Below are positions 1 through 11,612 of a DNA stretch of 64,000 nucleotides, piece by piece; the first letter of the stretch is position 1; each line of letters begins with the position of its first letter. This stretch comes from Hyperoodon ampullatus. Its lineage: Eukaryota > Chordata > Mammalia > Artiodactyla > Ziphiidae. The stretch lies in contig OX457057.1 of assembly GCA_949752795.1 (NCBI GenBank), positions 12,204,632 through 12,268,631 of the forward strand, in the 5' to 3' direction. The notes under the pieces are model-generated. The model was not told the origin of the DNA and did no database searches. It was given only the letters and a program-made list of their open reading frames with translations. A program made the translations under genes and the position numbers.

Positions 1-159
1 TCTGAGAAGCCCGCAGTTGAGAAAACCCAGGGCGTGTACTGGGGCCACAGGACAGAATGGTAACCTCAGGGCTGTTGGGGCCATGGTAGAGTGCATTTAT
101 ATCTGAATTTATTAGAATCAATGTGAACAGCAACCCGTTTTATCGCTTCCATAACAGTG
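1..159. other. Upstream intergenic DNA, nothing recognised
   Basis: No open frame, RNA or repeat that I can name. Confidence 0.4.
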
Positions 160-350
160 AGTCATGTTTATATGGCGCTCTGCGGTGTTCAAAACACTTC
201 TCGTCTAATCCTCTCTCAAGCCCTGGGAGGTAAATAGCATTATGTTCCCCATTTTACAAATGAGGAAGCTGAGGCCCAGAGAGGTTAAATGGCACGTCTG
301 AAGTCACACAGCTAGTAAATTCAAGAATTGGGTCTGGAACCCAGGTTTCT
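160..350 (-). repeat. MIR SINE
   Basis: Contains the MIR core read backwards: 'ttttacaaatgaggaagctg', then 'aggcccagagaggttaaatg' and 'cacacagctagtaa'. It is diverged, as expected for this ancient tRNA-derived SINE. Confidence 0.85.
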
Positions 351-1468
351 AACTCCATCTCACGCTGCCCATTCTGCCACACCAAGACAGCCCAGTAGGT
401 CAAGACCCAGGCCATCAGGACAGACCAAGGACCCAGTCATCAAAGAACACACACTGCCCAGGTGGACACACCCCTTTCCCGTGGTGTTTGAAGAGACCCT
501 CATTTTTGCCTTCTCTCCAGCCATCTGTTCTCTCCCTGCCTTTCTTGTACGGCCAGAGACCACCAAACCAAACAGGAGGAAGAGCCAGAAGCCATGAATA
601 TCATTTATTGTTTATTTTTAAAAAGCCACAATAAAAGTATTTTGATATTTTAAAACCAAATGCATTCTTTCTACTGATTAAAACTAGAAGGAAATGGGAA
701 AAATGATTTGCATGATCTTCCACTAAAGGTACTTCTTCCACAGTGAGAAGGGTGAGCATCACCCGACCTTAAAAATAATCTTGAAAATCCCAGCAGTTTT
801 CCATAAAGAACATATTCCTTATACCGTACCATATCCCCAAAATCCAAAACAGCAATCTCCAGCACCAGAAAAGATCACTTGGTCAGGCAGTAGTTAAGTA
901 GCTGGCTCATGTTTGGAAGCCAAATTGTGTGGGAAAAAAATACTTTGGTTGAATACAAATATTTGAATTTGCATAAGTTAAATGTAATGCCTATGTGACT
1001 CCACTGTATTTGAGGTCTTTCAAAGGACGTGTTAATCTTTATCGTATCAACATTGCAACCCACAATGGCAATGTCCTTTCTTCACTCCTTGAACTAGATG
1101 GTTCTTTAGGTGTCTCCTCAGCCACACACCCCTTTCTCTGAGAAGGCACATTCCCCAACCAGGTTTACCCTACCTACTGCTGCTCTCTTGGCCACACCTG
1201 ACTGGCCGATCAGTAGATATGCTACCCAAGCCAGACCAATCAGGTTTCTCTTCTAACCCAAGCTGGGCCAATCAGCACCTGTGCCCTTGATATTTGGAAG
1301 TGGGACACGGAGTTACCACACAGGTCATTAATGGCCCGGAGCTGAAAGTCTTGATGCAGTTCCCAGCTGGGGTGGCCATTTCTCCCACTGTGTTTGGAGA
1401 AACAAAGCCAGTCTTAGAAAGAGATGGCCAGGATAGATAAGCAACAGGTAGAGACAAGAAACCAAGAC
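351..1468. other. Upstream intergenic DNA, mostly unrecognised
   Basis: No gene supported; several open frames of 60-90 codons on both strands have no family features. At 1130-1320 a stretch with repeated 'ccaatcag' motifs resembles old LTR-type repeats, but I could not name a family. Confidence 0.4.
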
Positions 1469-1596
1469 CCAGGGAATTCCCTGGCGGTCCACCCTGCGCT
1501 TTCACTGCCAAGGGCCCGGACTCAATCCCTGATCAGGGAGCTAGGATCCCATAAGCCACACCGTGTGGCAAAAAAAAAAAAAAAAAAAAGAAGAAG
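1469..1596 (+). repeat. Short cetartiodactyl tRNA-SINE with 13-base TSD
   Basis: The head 'gggaattccctggcggtcc' leads into a tRNA-like region with A/B-box-like segments, then a poly(A) tract. Exact target-site duplications 'aagaaaccaagac' lie at 1456-1468 and 1597-1609, which fixes the edges and shows L1-type insertion. Confidence 0.9.
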
Positions 1597-1639
1597 AAGA
1601 AACCAAGACGACCCCCAGAGAGTGCAGCAGACACTACAA

Positions 1640-2065
1640 GCCCCTTAGTCATTGCCTCCCTCTACTGTATAAGCAACACGCGAAATGCCCTCATTTCCCA
1701 GCCTCCCTTGCAGCTAGACCTGGCTGTGTTGTTCAGTTCTGGCCAGTGACATGCAGGTGAAGGCCCTGGGCAGTTCTTCCCTTCTGGAATTAAAGGCAAG
1801 GCTTTGCTAGGAGAAAGTTTTTCTCTTTGTCCCTTGGCCTTGTCTCCTTTTCCTCTCCTGGAGCTCGGACTTGGAGCTGGAACAGCCACGTTGGGGATCA
1901 CCAGGTAACGAGCAAGAGACCAAAGCCCACCTCAAAGGACAGTGGAGTGGAAAGACATGAAAAGCCTGGGTGGGAGCCTATTGGCATCACTGTGCTCTGC
2001 ACTGTACCTGAACTGCCTACCTCTGTACATCCTGTTGTATAAATAAATCAATCCTATCAGTTTCA
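1640..2065 (+). repeat. Old LTR- or DNA-type repeat, family not assigned
   Basis: 'tcccagcctcccttgcagct', 'ttctggccagtgacatg' and a late 'ataaataaa' fit a recurrent mammalian interspersed repeat I recognise but cannot name with certainty. Confidence 0.45.
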
Positions 2066-2271
2066 GCCACTGTAGTCAGATGTAACTGTTTGTGCTGTGG
2101 AGCAAACTGCTCAAAAGTTAGTGACTTAAAATGGCAACTGTTATTTCTCATGATTCCATGCGTCAAGCTGGCCACTTGTACTGGTCTGGTTGGTTTGGCT
2201 GGGGCTAGTTTAGGGTGGCTTCGTGTACAAGCCTGCCTGGTCATTGTCAGGCAAGCTGGGTTAGGACAGTG

Positions 2272-2487
2272 GTTCTCAACTGGGGGCGATTTTGCCACCC
2301 AGGGGGCATTTGGCAATGTCTGGACACACTTTGGTTGTTAAACTGGGGTGGGGGTGATACTGTCATCTAGGGGTAGAGGCCAGGGATGCTGCTAAACATC
2401 CTGCAGTGCACAGAACAGCTGCCCACAACCAAGACTTATTTGATGCAATATGTCAATAGTACCGAGAATGAGAAACCCTGGTCTAGA
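2272..2487 (+). mobile_element. MER20 (hAT-Charlie non-autonomous DNA transposon)
   Basis: Begins 'agtggttctcaactggggg' and ends near 'gagaaaccctgg', matching the MER20 layout of about 220 bases. The internal 'gggatgctgctaaacatcct' is typical. No transposase is present. Confidence 0.85.
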
Positions 2488-3324
2488 AAGGCCTCAGCTG
2501 GGACGTCTGATTCTGCCTGGTGTGGTCCCTCATCACCCAGCAGGCCAGACCAGGCCACGTGTGGTGGGTACAGGTTTCCAAGAGCAACAGGAGAGAGAAA
2601 GCCGCAAAGCACACTTTTCAAGTCTCCACCTGCCATGTGTTTGCCCACATCTCATCAGACAAAGCAAGCCACATGGCTAGAGTTCATTTGGGAGGGGCTC
2701 CAAAGTTTGACCATCTACCCACATCCAGGTTTCTGTTATTTAAAGCTGAAGGCAGCGCGCGCCCTTAACAGGCGGGGGCGGGGGTGTGGACTTGGGAGGT
2801 CAACTGGGCCTCCTGGTGGCCTCCCTGAGTTCAACCAATCCAGTGAGGAGAAGCCGTGGGCGGGGCGAGCTCCGCTGCCAGAGCGGCGTGAAAAATTTCC
2901 CAAGGCAGAGCGAAAACCTTTCCAGAGCGACTGAGCATGCCCGCTGGTGAAAGGTCCAGCGAACTATCACCACATCCCAGACTCCAGAGGGACTTTTCTG
3001 AAACCCAGAGAATTGACCATGTCCTCGAACAGCTTAAAAATCTTCCATGGCTCCCCCATGCCTCCTCAGGAAAAAAAGATCACACTTCAGTGGGTTTTTT
3101 ATGCTTCATCCTCAACCGATTTCTTCAGCCACGTCTCCCACTACTTTTGCAAGAACTCTTTTGCTCCACGGATGTTGAAAACTTGCAGCTTCTCATACAT
3201 ACCATGTTCTCTGTGCACACAGGTTCACCTACCTGCGATTCTCTGCCCAGGCCCTCTCTACCAGGATAATTGCATCTGTGCTTTCTAGGTCTATGAAGAC
3301 AGTCATGCTTCATCCCTCTGGCAT
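2488..3324. other. Intergenic DNA, nothing recognised
   Basis: Includes a locally GC-rich patch (2750-2900) and overlapping open frames up to 182 codons (2386-2934). The longest one starts inside the MER20 copy, lacks any domain and is not credible as a gene. Confidence 0.4.
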
Positions 3325-3640
3325 AGCTCTTGTTTTTTTTTTTTTGTTTTTTTTTTTGCATCTTTGTTGGAGTGTAGTTGCTTTACAATGGTGTGTCGGT
3401 TTCTTCTTTGTGGCAGGGTGAATCAGTTATGCATGTGCATGTGTTCCCATCTCTCTTCCCTCTTGTATCTCCCTCCCTCCCGCCCTTCCTGTCCCACCCA
3501 TCTAGCTGGTCTCGGGGCGCCGAGCTGATCTCCCTGTGCTGTGCGGCTGCTTCCCACTAGCTATCTATTTTATGTTTGCTGGTGTATATGTGTCCATGGC
3601 ATAGCTGTTCTTATTCTGTGTTGTGAATATACTCTATGTG
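3325..3640 (-). mobile_element. Cetartiodactyl-type L1 3' end, antisense
   Basis: 'gtgtagttgctttacaatgg', 'gaatcagttatgcatgtgca' and 'tagctatctattttatgttt' are the reverse complement of the L1 3' untranslated region. The T-rich start is the inverted poly(A) tail. The element is 5'-truncated. Confidence 0.75.
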
Positions 3641-3654
3641 CTCACATGTCTTAT

Positions 3655-3795
3655 CTTCACTAGAATGTGAGCTACTTGAGGGCAGGGTTCTTGGCATATT
3701 TTATACCTGTATGGAACTCTAAGACCTACCAGGGTGCCTGGCACAGGATAGATACTCAATAATTGCTTATTGAAAAAATGAATGGATTATGAGCT
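3655..3795 (+). repeat. L2 3' end, sense
   Basis: 'gagggcagggttcttggcat' and 'gtgcctggcacaggatagat', followed by a degenerate 'actcaataattgcttattga', match the L2 3' end. Confidence 0.75.
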
Positions 3796-3839
3796 CCATG
3801 AAGGAAAAAAAGAAAAAAAAGCTGAAGGCATTCCAACTG

Positions 3840-4330
3840 ATGCAGAAAGTTGCCCTGATTCCTGATGACTTTCTGGTTCCTGGTTTCTTTCCTTGGAAAG
3901 GCCCATTCCGATGCCTGCCCTTGGGTTCCACTAGGACTTTTTGTATCACTCAAGATTCTCTGGTTGCAACCAACAGAAATCTCCTGGGGCTAACTTAAAC
4001 AGAAAAGGAGTTTACTGAAAGGAAATGCGGAAGGTTAGAGAATCAAAGGGCAAGCAAAGCTGAGGAGTCTGGACAGGCAGGAGCCATCTTTTCTTCCCCG
4101 TAGATGTCCCCTTTTTTGCTTCAGCCGGTTTGAGTTTCTGTTATTTGCAACCAAAATGGCATTTACTAAGACGCTCTGCACAGCCCCAACTGGTAGCTCT
4201 GAGAAGCTACCAGCGACCTTTCTTTCCCCTGACGTTGTACCAAGGGACAGCAAGGTACCTGCAGTCCCCCCCAGAACTCCCAATCTTCTGATCCCCCAAG
4301 AAGCTAAGCCAAACAACTTCGTTCCACCCT
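3840..4330 (-). repeat. Old repeat, family not assigned
   Basis: The first 80 bases resemble 8013-8095 in this window. From about 3945, 'ctctggttgcaaccaacaga' resembles a repeat also present at 55955-56510 and 61235-62480. It may be two adjacent elements. Confidence 0.4.
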
Positions 4331-4576
4331 TGCCAATGGGGGCCCATTTGGATTTGTGACTTTGCAGATAAGGTGCCCTTCTCCAGCAACTTGACAGAGC
4401 CAGCAGTGCCTGCTCTTGTGGAAACCGGGGTCATGAAGTGTCTACGGAAGAAAACAGCTTCCCCTGGATCCGTGTTGCAAAGTGTGTTCCTGGTAAGTGG
4501 AGTGGTTTCCAATTTTTTAGGGTCTTAGGAATGAAAGCAATACACTAACGATGAGAGGAAAGCCAAAATCTGCTAA

Positions 4577-4917
4577 TGCATTTATTTTATTATTATTATT
4601 ATTATTTTTTTAATTTATGGCTGCACTGGGTCTTCGTTGCTGCGCCCGGGCTTTCTCTAGTTGTGGCGAGCAGGGGCTACTCTTTGTTGTGTTGCGCGGG
4701 CTTCTCATTCCATGGCCTTCTCTTGTTGCGGAGCACAGGCTCTAGGCATGGAGGCTTCAGTAGTTGTGGCTCACAGGTCAAGAACGCAGGCTCAGTAGTT
4801 GTGGCGCACGGGCTTAGTTGCTCTGCGGCATGTGGGATCTTCCTGGACCAGGGCTCGAGCCTGTGTCCCCTGCATTGGCAGGCGGATTCTTAACCACTGC
4901 ACCACCAGGGAAGCCCC
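4577..4917 (-). repeat. Long cetacean tRNA-SINE, antisense
   Basis: Starts with a TTA/T run (inverted tail) and ends '...ccaccagggaagcccc', the reverse of the SINE head. The extra ~130 bases 'agttgtggcgagcaggggct' mark the long subfamily. Confidence 0.9.
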
Positions 4918-4975
4918 TCATTTACTCTTAATGCTTCCCCCTGTTGAGGACAAACAGGAGGAAAAAAGAAAGGGC

Positions 4976-5190
4976 AGGGCTTCCTTGGTGGCTCAGTGGT
5001 TGAGAGTCCGCCTGCCAGTGCAGGGGACACGGGTGCGTGCTCCGGTCCGGGAGGATCCCGCATGCCACCGAGCGGCTGGGCCCGTGAGCCATGGCTGCTG
5101 AGCCTGTGTGTCCAGAGCCTGTGCTCCGCAGCGGTAGAGGCCGCAACAGTGAGAGACCCACGTACCGAAAAGAAAAGAAAAAGAATAAAA
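4976..5190 (+). repeat. Cetacean tRNA-SINE, sense
   Basis: Head 'gggcttccttggtggctcag', body through 'gagccatggctgctgagcct', ending in an AG-rich tail. It lies only 60 bases after the previous, inverted SINE, so the two form a potential hairpin pair. Confidence 0.9.
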
Positions 5191-5299
5191 CGGCAATAGC
5201 AAGGTTCCCAATGAGCTGAGAAATGACCTTCTAAAAGGGCTCTCAATCTGGCCTCTGGTAGATGTCTGTCGGGGTTTCTGCCCAGCCTAGACCTTCCTC

Positions 5300-5680
5300 A
5301 GGAGAGAAGACGTTTAGGGCTTACAGTGGGCTTCCTGGTGGCCCCAAATATCTCAGGCTCTAATCCCTGGGACCTGAGAATGTTACCTTACAAGGTAAAG
5401 TTTTGCAGATATAAGGATTTTGAGTTGAGACTATCCTCGCCCTAAGTGCCATCTGTAAGTGTACTTATAAGTGAGAGACAGGAGGAGATTATATACAAAG
5501 AAGAGGCGGAGGCAGTGAGCACAGAGGCAGGACTAGAGTGCTGCACCTACAAGTCAAGGGATGCCAGCAGCTTCTGTGGTTAGAGTCTTTTGAACTCCTT
5601 GGCTTTTCAGCTCCTAGGCTGTAAGATTTGAATCAGCAAATGCCCCAAGGAGAAAAGCTGCACCAAATGTCAAGCTTGCG
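5300..5680 (-). mobile_element. MLT1-type MaLR LTR, antisense
   Basis: 'gagaatgttaccttacaagg' and 'ttgcagatataaggattttg' match the inverted MLT1-like LTR body. No internal retroviral coding sequence accompanies it. The exact subfamily is uncertain. Confidence 0.6.
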
Positions 5681-5859
5681 TCTGTGTTTCCCTTCTCTCC
5701 AGAACTTGGCCCACATGTCTTGGTGTCTCTCTAATATTCAGATGCCAGCGAACAGATGTTTTCTTACTTTATACAGGTTTTCTAAAATTTCTTTAGACTT
5801 CACCTGATCTTATGTTATTATTGAGCTACCATCTCAATTACCCCTAGGAAGAAAATTTA

Positions 5860-6800
5860 CAATTTTTAGAGAAAATGGAACCCTGGTACAGTGTTGGTAG
5901 GAATGTAAACTGGCACAGCCACTGTGGAAAACAGTATGGAGGGTTCTCAGAAAACTAAAAATAGAACTACCATATGACCTCGAAACTCAACTCCTGGGTA
6001 TAAATCTGAAAAACACAAAAATACGTGTTTTCAAAAACATGTATTTGAAAAGATACATGCACCCCAATGTTCAGAGCATCATTATTTACAATTACCAAGA
6101 TATGGAAGCAACCTAAGTGTCATCAAGAGATGAATGGATAGGGGCTTCCCTGGTGGCGCAGTGGTTGGGAGTCCGCCTGCTGATGCAGGGCACACGGGTT
6201 TGTGCCCCGGTCCAGGAAGATCACACATGCTGCGATGCAGCTGGGCCCGTGAGCCATGGCCATTGAGCCTGTGCATCTGGAGCCTGTGCTCTGCAACGGG
6301 GGTGGCCACAACAGTGAGAGGCCTGTGTACCGCAAAAAAAAAAAAAAAAAAAATTTAAAAGAGATGAATGGATAAAGAAGATGTGGTACATATAACCAAT
6401 GGAATACTACTCAGCCTTAAAAAAGAACGAAATTTTGCCATTTGCAGCAACATGGGTGGACTTGGAGGGCATTGTGGTAAGTGAAATAAGTCAATCAAAA
6501 ACAAATACTGTAGGATATCACCTATATATGGAATGTAAAAAATACAACAAACTACCGAATATACCAAAAAAGAAGGAGAGTCACAGATATAGAGAACAAA
6601 CTAATTGCCAGCACGGAGGGGGAGGAGGGTACAATGCAGGGTGGGGAGGTGAGAGATGTAAACTTCTGGGTGTACGATAGGCTCAAGGATGTATTGTACA
6701 ACACAGGGAATATAGCCAATATTTTGTAATAACTGTAAATGTAAAGTAACCTTGAAAAAGTATATAAAAATTTTTTTAAAAGAAATCATATTGAAAATTG
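5860..6800 (+). mobile_element. L1 3' part, sense, split by a SINE
   Basis: 'ctggcacagccactgtggaa' and 'actaccatatgacc' belong to the ORF2 end. After the SINE the frame at 6399 shows MEYYSALKKNEI, the ORF2 C-terminal motif, then a cetartiodactyl-type 3' region. It is 5'-truncated and carries frame breaks. Confidence 0.85.
6141..6358 (+). repeat. Cetacean tRNA-SINE with 16-base TSD, inside L1
   Basis: Perfect duplications 'aagagatgaatggata' at 6125-6140 and 6359-6374 bracket the element. It ends in a poly(A) run and is younger than the L1 it splits. Confidence 0.95.
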
Positions 6801-6904
6801 GAAACAATTTAAATGTCCACCAACAGGAAAATGCACATATAAATTATTGTATTTCCCTAGATGGGAATTCTACATAGCGAGAAAAAAAAAAAAAAGAAAA
6901 AACG

Positions 6905-7220
6905 GATGCCAGCAGCCACCAGAGCTGGAAGAGGCAAGGGATGGACTCCTCCCTAGAGCATCCAAGGGAGTTTGGTCCTTCTGAAAAACCTTGATTGCAG
7001 CCCAGCTGATGCTGATTTGGGGCTTCCAGCCCCCAGACCCATGAGAGAATACGTTTGTTGTTTTAGGCCACTTAGCTTGTGGGAATTCATCACTGTGTTT
7101 AGCAAACCAACACGGGGCTCAATCTTCAACTCATTAGAGACCAGCCCCCCACTTTGATCTGAACACTTCTGGACTCTTCCTATACGGCAGGAGTGCTGTG
7201 GGAATTGCACAAAGGACCTT
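6905..7220 (-). mobile_element. MLT1-like LTR fragment, antisense
   Basis: 'gatgccagcagccaccagag', 'aaaccttgattgcagcccag' and 'ttgttttaggccacttagct' follow the order of an inverted MLT1-like LTR. It is more diverged than the copy at 5300. Confidence 0.55.
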
Positions 7221-8012
7221 AGTTGTATTGTATGTGTGGAAACTATCAAGTAGAAAATTATTCACGTTGTTCAGAGAATAGCTCATGGATGTTTAGTACG
7301 TAAAATATGGAGCATGGATGCACCTCCGTCTAAAAGGAAGGCAGGGAGAATGTTAGCTGGGAATGGTAGCAATAGGCTGGAGCCCTGAATAGTGCCTAGG
7401 AAGACAAGGAAGTTATCTGCAAGAGTAAATTCAAACCAAAGCAGGAGGTCACCTTCACCTCAAAATTCCCGAAGGCACACTCGTCCTGCTTGTTCACTGG
7501 TTCAGACTTCTCAGAGCTCTCTATCTTTTCACTACAGAAAAAGCTAAAAAGGTAAAAACCAGAAGAAAGACCCTGGCCCTTCCTTTCCTCTCCGCCGTGT
7601 TTTTGTTCTTAGACTAAATATAAGAAAGGCAGAGACAGGGGAGAAAAATCAAAAGCCACCCACCTCACCTGTTCTTGGGCCCTAACTCGCCCCAGGGCTA
7701 TGAAAGAGCAAAGAAAATTCCCCCCAGCACTCCCACCCCACCCAAAAGGAGGAATCTCAGCAGCCATATTGGTGCCATGTGACCTCCACCCTCTCAAGTC
7801 ACAGCTGATAGGTATGTGTTCACCTGACCCAGGAGAACCAATCAGAAGCTGGGCTGGGCTAGGCTCATCTCTCCCAGGTCCTGGGTTGGGCAATGTGGTA
7901 TCAGGGATTAAGGGGCCACAGGGGAGTGAAGCAGGGGACGTACCTCAGCACAGAGAGAAGCTGACTGCTGAAAGAGGCTGACATGAGGATGAGACCTCAG
8001 ACATAGCTGTGT
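7221..8012. other. Intergenic DNA, little recognised
   Basis: No gene supported. 7690-8010 has 'ccaatcagaagctgggctgg' and may be the body of an old LTR whose end is the 8013-8115 segment. Confidence 0.35.
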
Positions 8013-8115
8013 CCTGATGACTTTCTGGTCTTTGGTCCTGATGCCTTGGAAAGCCCAGCTGTACTTCTGCCCCTGGGTTCTACAAGAAATGCTGTGTCCT
8101 CCCAATAAATTCCCC
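8013..8115 (+). repeat. Repeat segment shared with 3855-3935
   Basis: 'cctgatgactttctggt', 'gccttggaaag' and 'ctgggttct' recur in the same order as at 3855-3935. It ends 'aataaattcccctttt', like an LTR polyadenylation region. No family name assigned. Confidence 0.45.
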
Positions 8116-8139
8116 TTTTAAGGTCGGATCCTAAATATA

Positions 8140-8225
8140 GTCCATGTCCTTGAAGGCGGGCCCTGCCTTTGCATCATATCAGGCAGTGCTGGGCCCACAG
8201 TGGATACTCCACCTGGTCTCAATTT
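8140..8225 (+). repeat. L2 3' fragment, sense
   Basis: 'ggcgggccctgcctttgcat' then 'gctgggcccacagtggatac' fit a worn L2 3' end. Confidence 0.45.
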
Positions 8226-9089
8226 TGATTTTCACTTTTCTCAGACCAGTTACAGTTCTGAAAAGGGGAGCCACAAGCAGATGATTGAGATAAAAGATCG
8301 TGTTGGAGCACAACTGTGACTGCAGTGCAGAGCGCTGCCTGGTGTGTGTGTGCAGCTAAGTCAGCTGCATCCACCCACAGATAAGTATGGAGCTCCACAG
8401 ATATGTGCCAGGGTACTGTTCTGGGTTCTGGGGATAAAGCATGAAGCCCAGCTCTCCATGGGAAGGGTCCTTGCTTGAACAGTGTTTCCCAAAGTGGGTC
8501 CCGTGGCCTTGGGTGACAATGACCATGGTCATTTTGGACTGGCTACTTGCACTGGATCTAATAAACTTGAAAGCCACCAGGGAGCCACGTGCACAGAGAA
8601 AGCTGGTCTGCAAGACTCATGAAGCAGAGGTTCACGGAGAAAACAGTCCTTCAGAGAAAGAGATAGTTCTGGGCTCTCCTTAGCCTGGCCTCACTCACTG
8701 TCCTATAGGATGCCCCAGGCTACTTTCAATAAAGTCCTATCTTATGCTTAAACGAGTTGCAGTGGGTTTCTGTTGCTTGATGCCAAATGTTCTGAGACGC
8801 CTTGGCTCTGGATGAACACGTGTGAGATGGGAAATCTAAACTAAACCCACAACTGTGGAGCAAAACTGAAAATGGGACACAGCTTTATCCCTGGAAATGA
8901 ATGGATCCATCAAAGCACAGGCCATAAATGGGCAGTACACAAAGAGCCCTTCTGAGGATTACTGGTCTCATTTGTTGCCTTAAGGGCCCTGGCCAGGCCC
9001 ATTTAGCTCCTAGGACAAATTGTGCTGAGTATTTAACTGTGGAGGTACAAAAGGACTGCCCCTGTTCTGTATGCAAGCACAGAGGGCGA
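8226..9089. other. Intergenic DNA, nothing firm
   Basis: 'cagtgtttcccaaagtggg' at about 8480 hints at a MER5-like DNA transposon end, too little to call. Confidence 0.35.
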
Positions 9090-9480
9090 GAGATGGGCTT
9101 TCAACTGGGGAGGACTTTGTTTTAATCCAAGCACTGCTGCTTCCTAGAAGGATGATCGTGAGCAAATAATTGGATCCCTCTGAGCCTTCCTCTCTACACC
9201 AGCAAAATGGAGTTTCCTAATTTTTTTTTTTTTTTTTTTTTGGTGGTACGCGGGCCTCTCACTGTTGTGGTCTCTCCCATTGTGGAGCACAGGCTCCAGA
9301 TGCGCAGGTCCAGCAGCCATGGCTCATGGGCCCAGCAGCTCCGTGGCATGTGGGATCCTCCCGGACCGGGGCACGAACCCGCGTCCCCTTCATCGGCAGG
9401 CGGACTCCCAACCACTGCGCCACCAGGGAAGCCCTGGAGTCTCCTAATTTTGAGCACCTGAGGAAACCACAGGCAAAGTG
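9090..9480 (+). repeat. MIR, split by a SINE
   Basis: 'gctgcttcctagaaggatga' and 'ggatccctctgagccttcct' form the left half; the right half after 9450 is short and worn. Confidence 0.6.
9224..9434 (-). repeat. Cetacean tRNA-SINE with 16-base TSD, antisense
   Basis: Near-identical duplications 'tggagtttcctaattt' (9208-9223) and 'tggagtctcctaattt' (9435-9450) flank it, 15 of 16 bases equal. It opens with a long T run. Confidence 0.93.
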
Positions 9481-9999
9481 CCAAAGCTACACCTGACACA
9501 GAGTGGAGGCGGGGGTGCGGGGGGGAGTTGCCACGTGGTGGCTGTGACTAGACCACAGTCTCCTGATGGAGAACTTGAAGATTCAAACACTTCTCCAAGT
9601 GTGAGCCTCACACTCATTTCTGAAAACGTGTTTTGGGAAAATTCAACAGGCGCCACCAATAGTTTGCAAGGAATCTTCATATAAAGCCATCTCAGGAAAA
9701 CGGCAGCAGGGCCACGTAGGTAAGACCAGTTGAGGCAGCCCTGGGGTCAGCCTTGCACAAGGCTTGGTTCCTCAAGGCACGTGATGGCAACTCTCATGAC
9801 GTCCGTTTTGTTTGTTTTCAGTCTAACGCCGAGTTGTCTGTGTACTCAGAACTAAGTGGCTGGTACTAGGAACCACGGCCATCAGGATTTTAGCCACCCT
9901 CTTCCTGGTGAGTCCCCAAGCACATTTCCCAGGATTTTAATGGGAAAACGTCCCTGATTAGCTACATTTGGGAATCTCCAAGTTAAACAGTCTATTCAT

Positions 10000-10300
10000 G
10001 CAACACATTTTTATTGAGCACCTACTATGGGTCACATGCTAGGGATAATCTGCAACAAATGGATCAAGTCCCTGCTGACACAGAGGGCACATCTTGGGTG
10101 GAGGGGGGACATAAAATAAACCAATAAATGAAAATATGATGCAATGTCAGAAAATGAGAAGTGCTGTGAAGAAAAATGAGGCAGGGTAAAGGATAGATGA
10201 GAAGGGATCACAGATCTGGGTGATCAGGAAAAGTCTCGAGGGAAATAACATTGCAGAAAAGTGACGAGTGAGCCACATGGATATCTGGGTGCAGAGAATT
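10000..10300 (-). repeat. L2 3' end, antisense
   Basis: 'acacatttttattgagcacc', 'gtgctgtgaagaaaaatgag' and 'gagccacatggatatctggg' follow the inverted L2 3' order. Confidence 0.8.
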
Positions 10301-11418
10301 CCAGAAAATCTCTCAAATGTTTGTGCACATTATGAATCTCCAAACAGATGCTGTATGACGTCACATTTCCCAAACCCATTTGGCCACAAAACTCTTTTTC
10401 CCCACAGAGCATCTTCCAGGGTCAGCTTTCACAGAACACCCTGCAGGGAATGGTGATGGAGCCACATCTGATATTCTGCAGGGGGAGAAACGGGCCCAGA
10501 GCAGACAAGGGTTGCCCATAGTCCTACAGCTCATTGATGAAGTCGTCCATCAGCTTTCTCGCTAGGTGGCATTCAGATCGCAGATCACTAGTAAGGGCAA
10601 GCCACTAAGATCGCCCAGCAGCACCTGGCAGTGGTGGCCGTGGGCAGCGGGGTAGAATCAAGTTCATGGGTGCAGGATGAGCCAGGCACAGGCGCCTGGA
10701 ACCTCCAGCTCAGACCCCCCTGTGTCCACTCCCCGACAGGGAAGCGTGTGCCTCTGATGGGAAGACTGCACCCCCTCATGACAGCCTCATGGCAGAGGGG
10801 TGGATGCTTTCCAAAGTTCTTGCCACCTGTGTGGGTGGTGGTTCGCAAGGCACCGTCAGACCATTAAGAAGCACCTTTCATGCTGAGCCGACAGGAGAAA
10901 GCCATTCCCCGGTTTCTTTGGAGCAATGCAGCTGGCCTAGGAAGCGATGTCCCAGAGTGCCTGAAGATGGGATGGTACGTGACAGCGAGCCACAGCACAT
11001 CAGGCTCAGATCCTCCAATAACTGAAGGAGAGTAGTGGTCAGGAAACCTGCTCTCCTTGGACATTGTGAAGCAAGCTGACCCAGAGAGGGAGGGAAAGAT
11101 AGGGAAATACGAGCACACAATACACACATGCAAATTTCTCCAGAAAAGCCACTCGAGAGAACATGTATACACGTGCACCAGACATCTTTAAAACGTAGCC
11201 CTGGCAACAGGAGTTTCCTTGGGACCAACCCACCTGACTGCCATGTGTCTCATCAGACCCCTGGAACTCTGCACTTTCCAGGAAGGCAGTTAGGTGGATG
11301 ACATGCTGATACAAGCCGACCAGCTCCCAGATGCAACATGTGACAAAACGTTCTCAGCTTGCATTGACACTGTTAAGGATTCAAGCCAACGCCAGAACTG
11401 AATGTTCTCACCTCAGAT
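10301..11418. other. Intergenic DNA, nothing recognised
   Basis: Low-repeat stretch with overlapping open frames of 60-116 codons on both strands. None has a domain or a consistent splice structure. Confidence 0.35.
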
Positions 11419-11612
11419 CAGTGGTTCTCAAGCAGGATTTGGTTTGCCCCCCAGTGGACATTTGGCAAAGTCACAGTAGCCAGAGGGGGAGCTGCTGCTG
11501 GCATCTAGGAGAGCAGGGATTCTGCTAAACACCCACCAATGCATAGGACAGTCCCCACAACAAAGAACTGTTCTACCCCACAGTCAATGGGGCCCAGTTT
11601 GAAAAACGCTGC
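11419..11612 (+). mobile_element. MER20 copy
   Basis: 'cagtggttctcaagcagga' start, 'gattctgctaaacacccacc' core and 'gtttgaaaaacgctg' end. Shorter and more worn than the copy at 2272. Confidence 0.75.

Noticed and set aside
2386..2934. A 182-codon open frame on the + strand
   Set aside because: It starts inside a MER20 copy, overlaps several other open frames and shows no domain or conserved motif.
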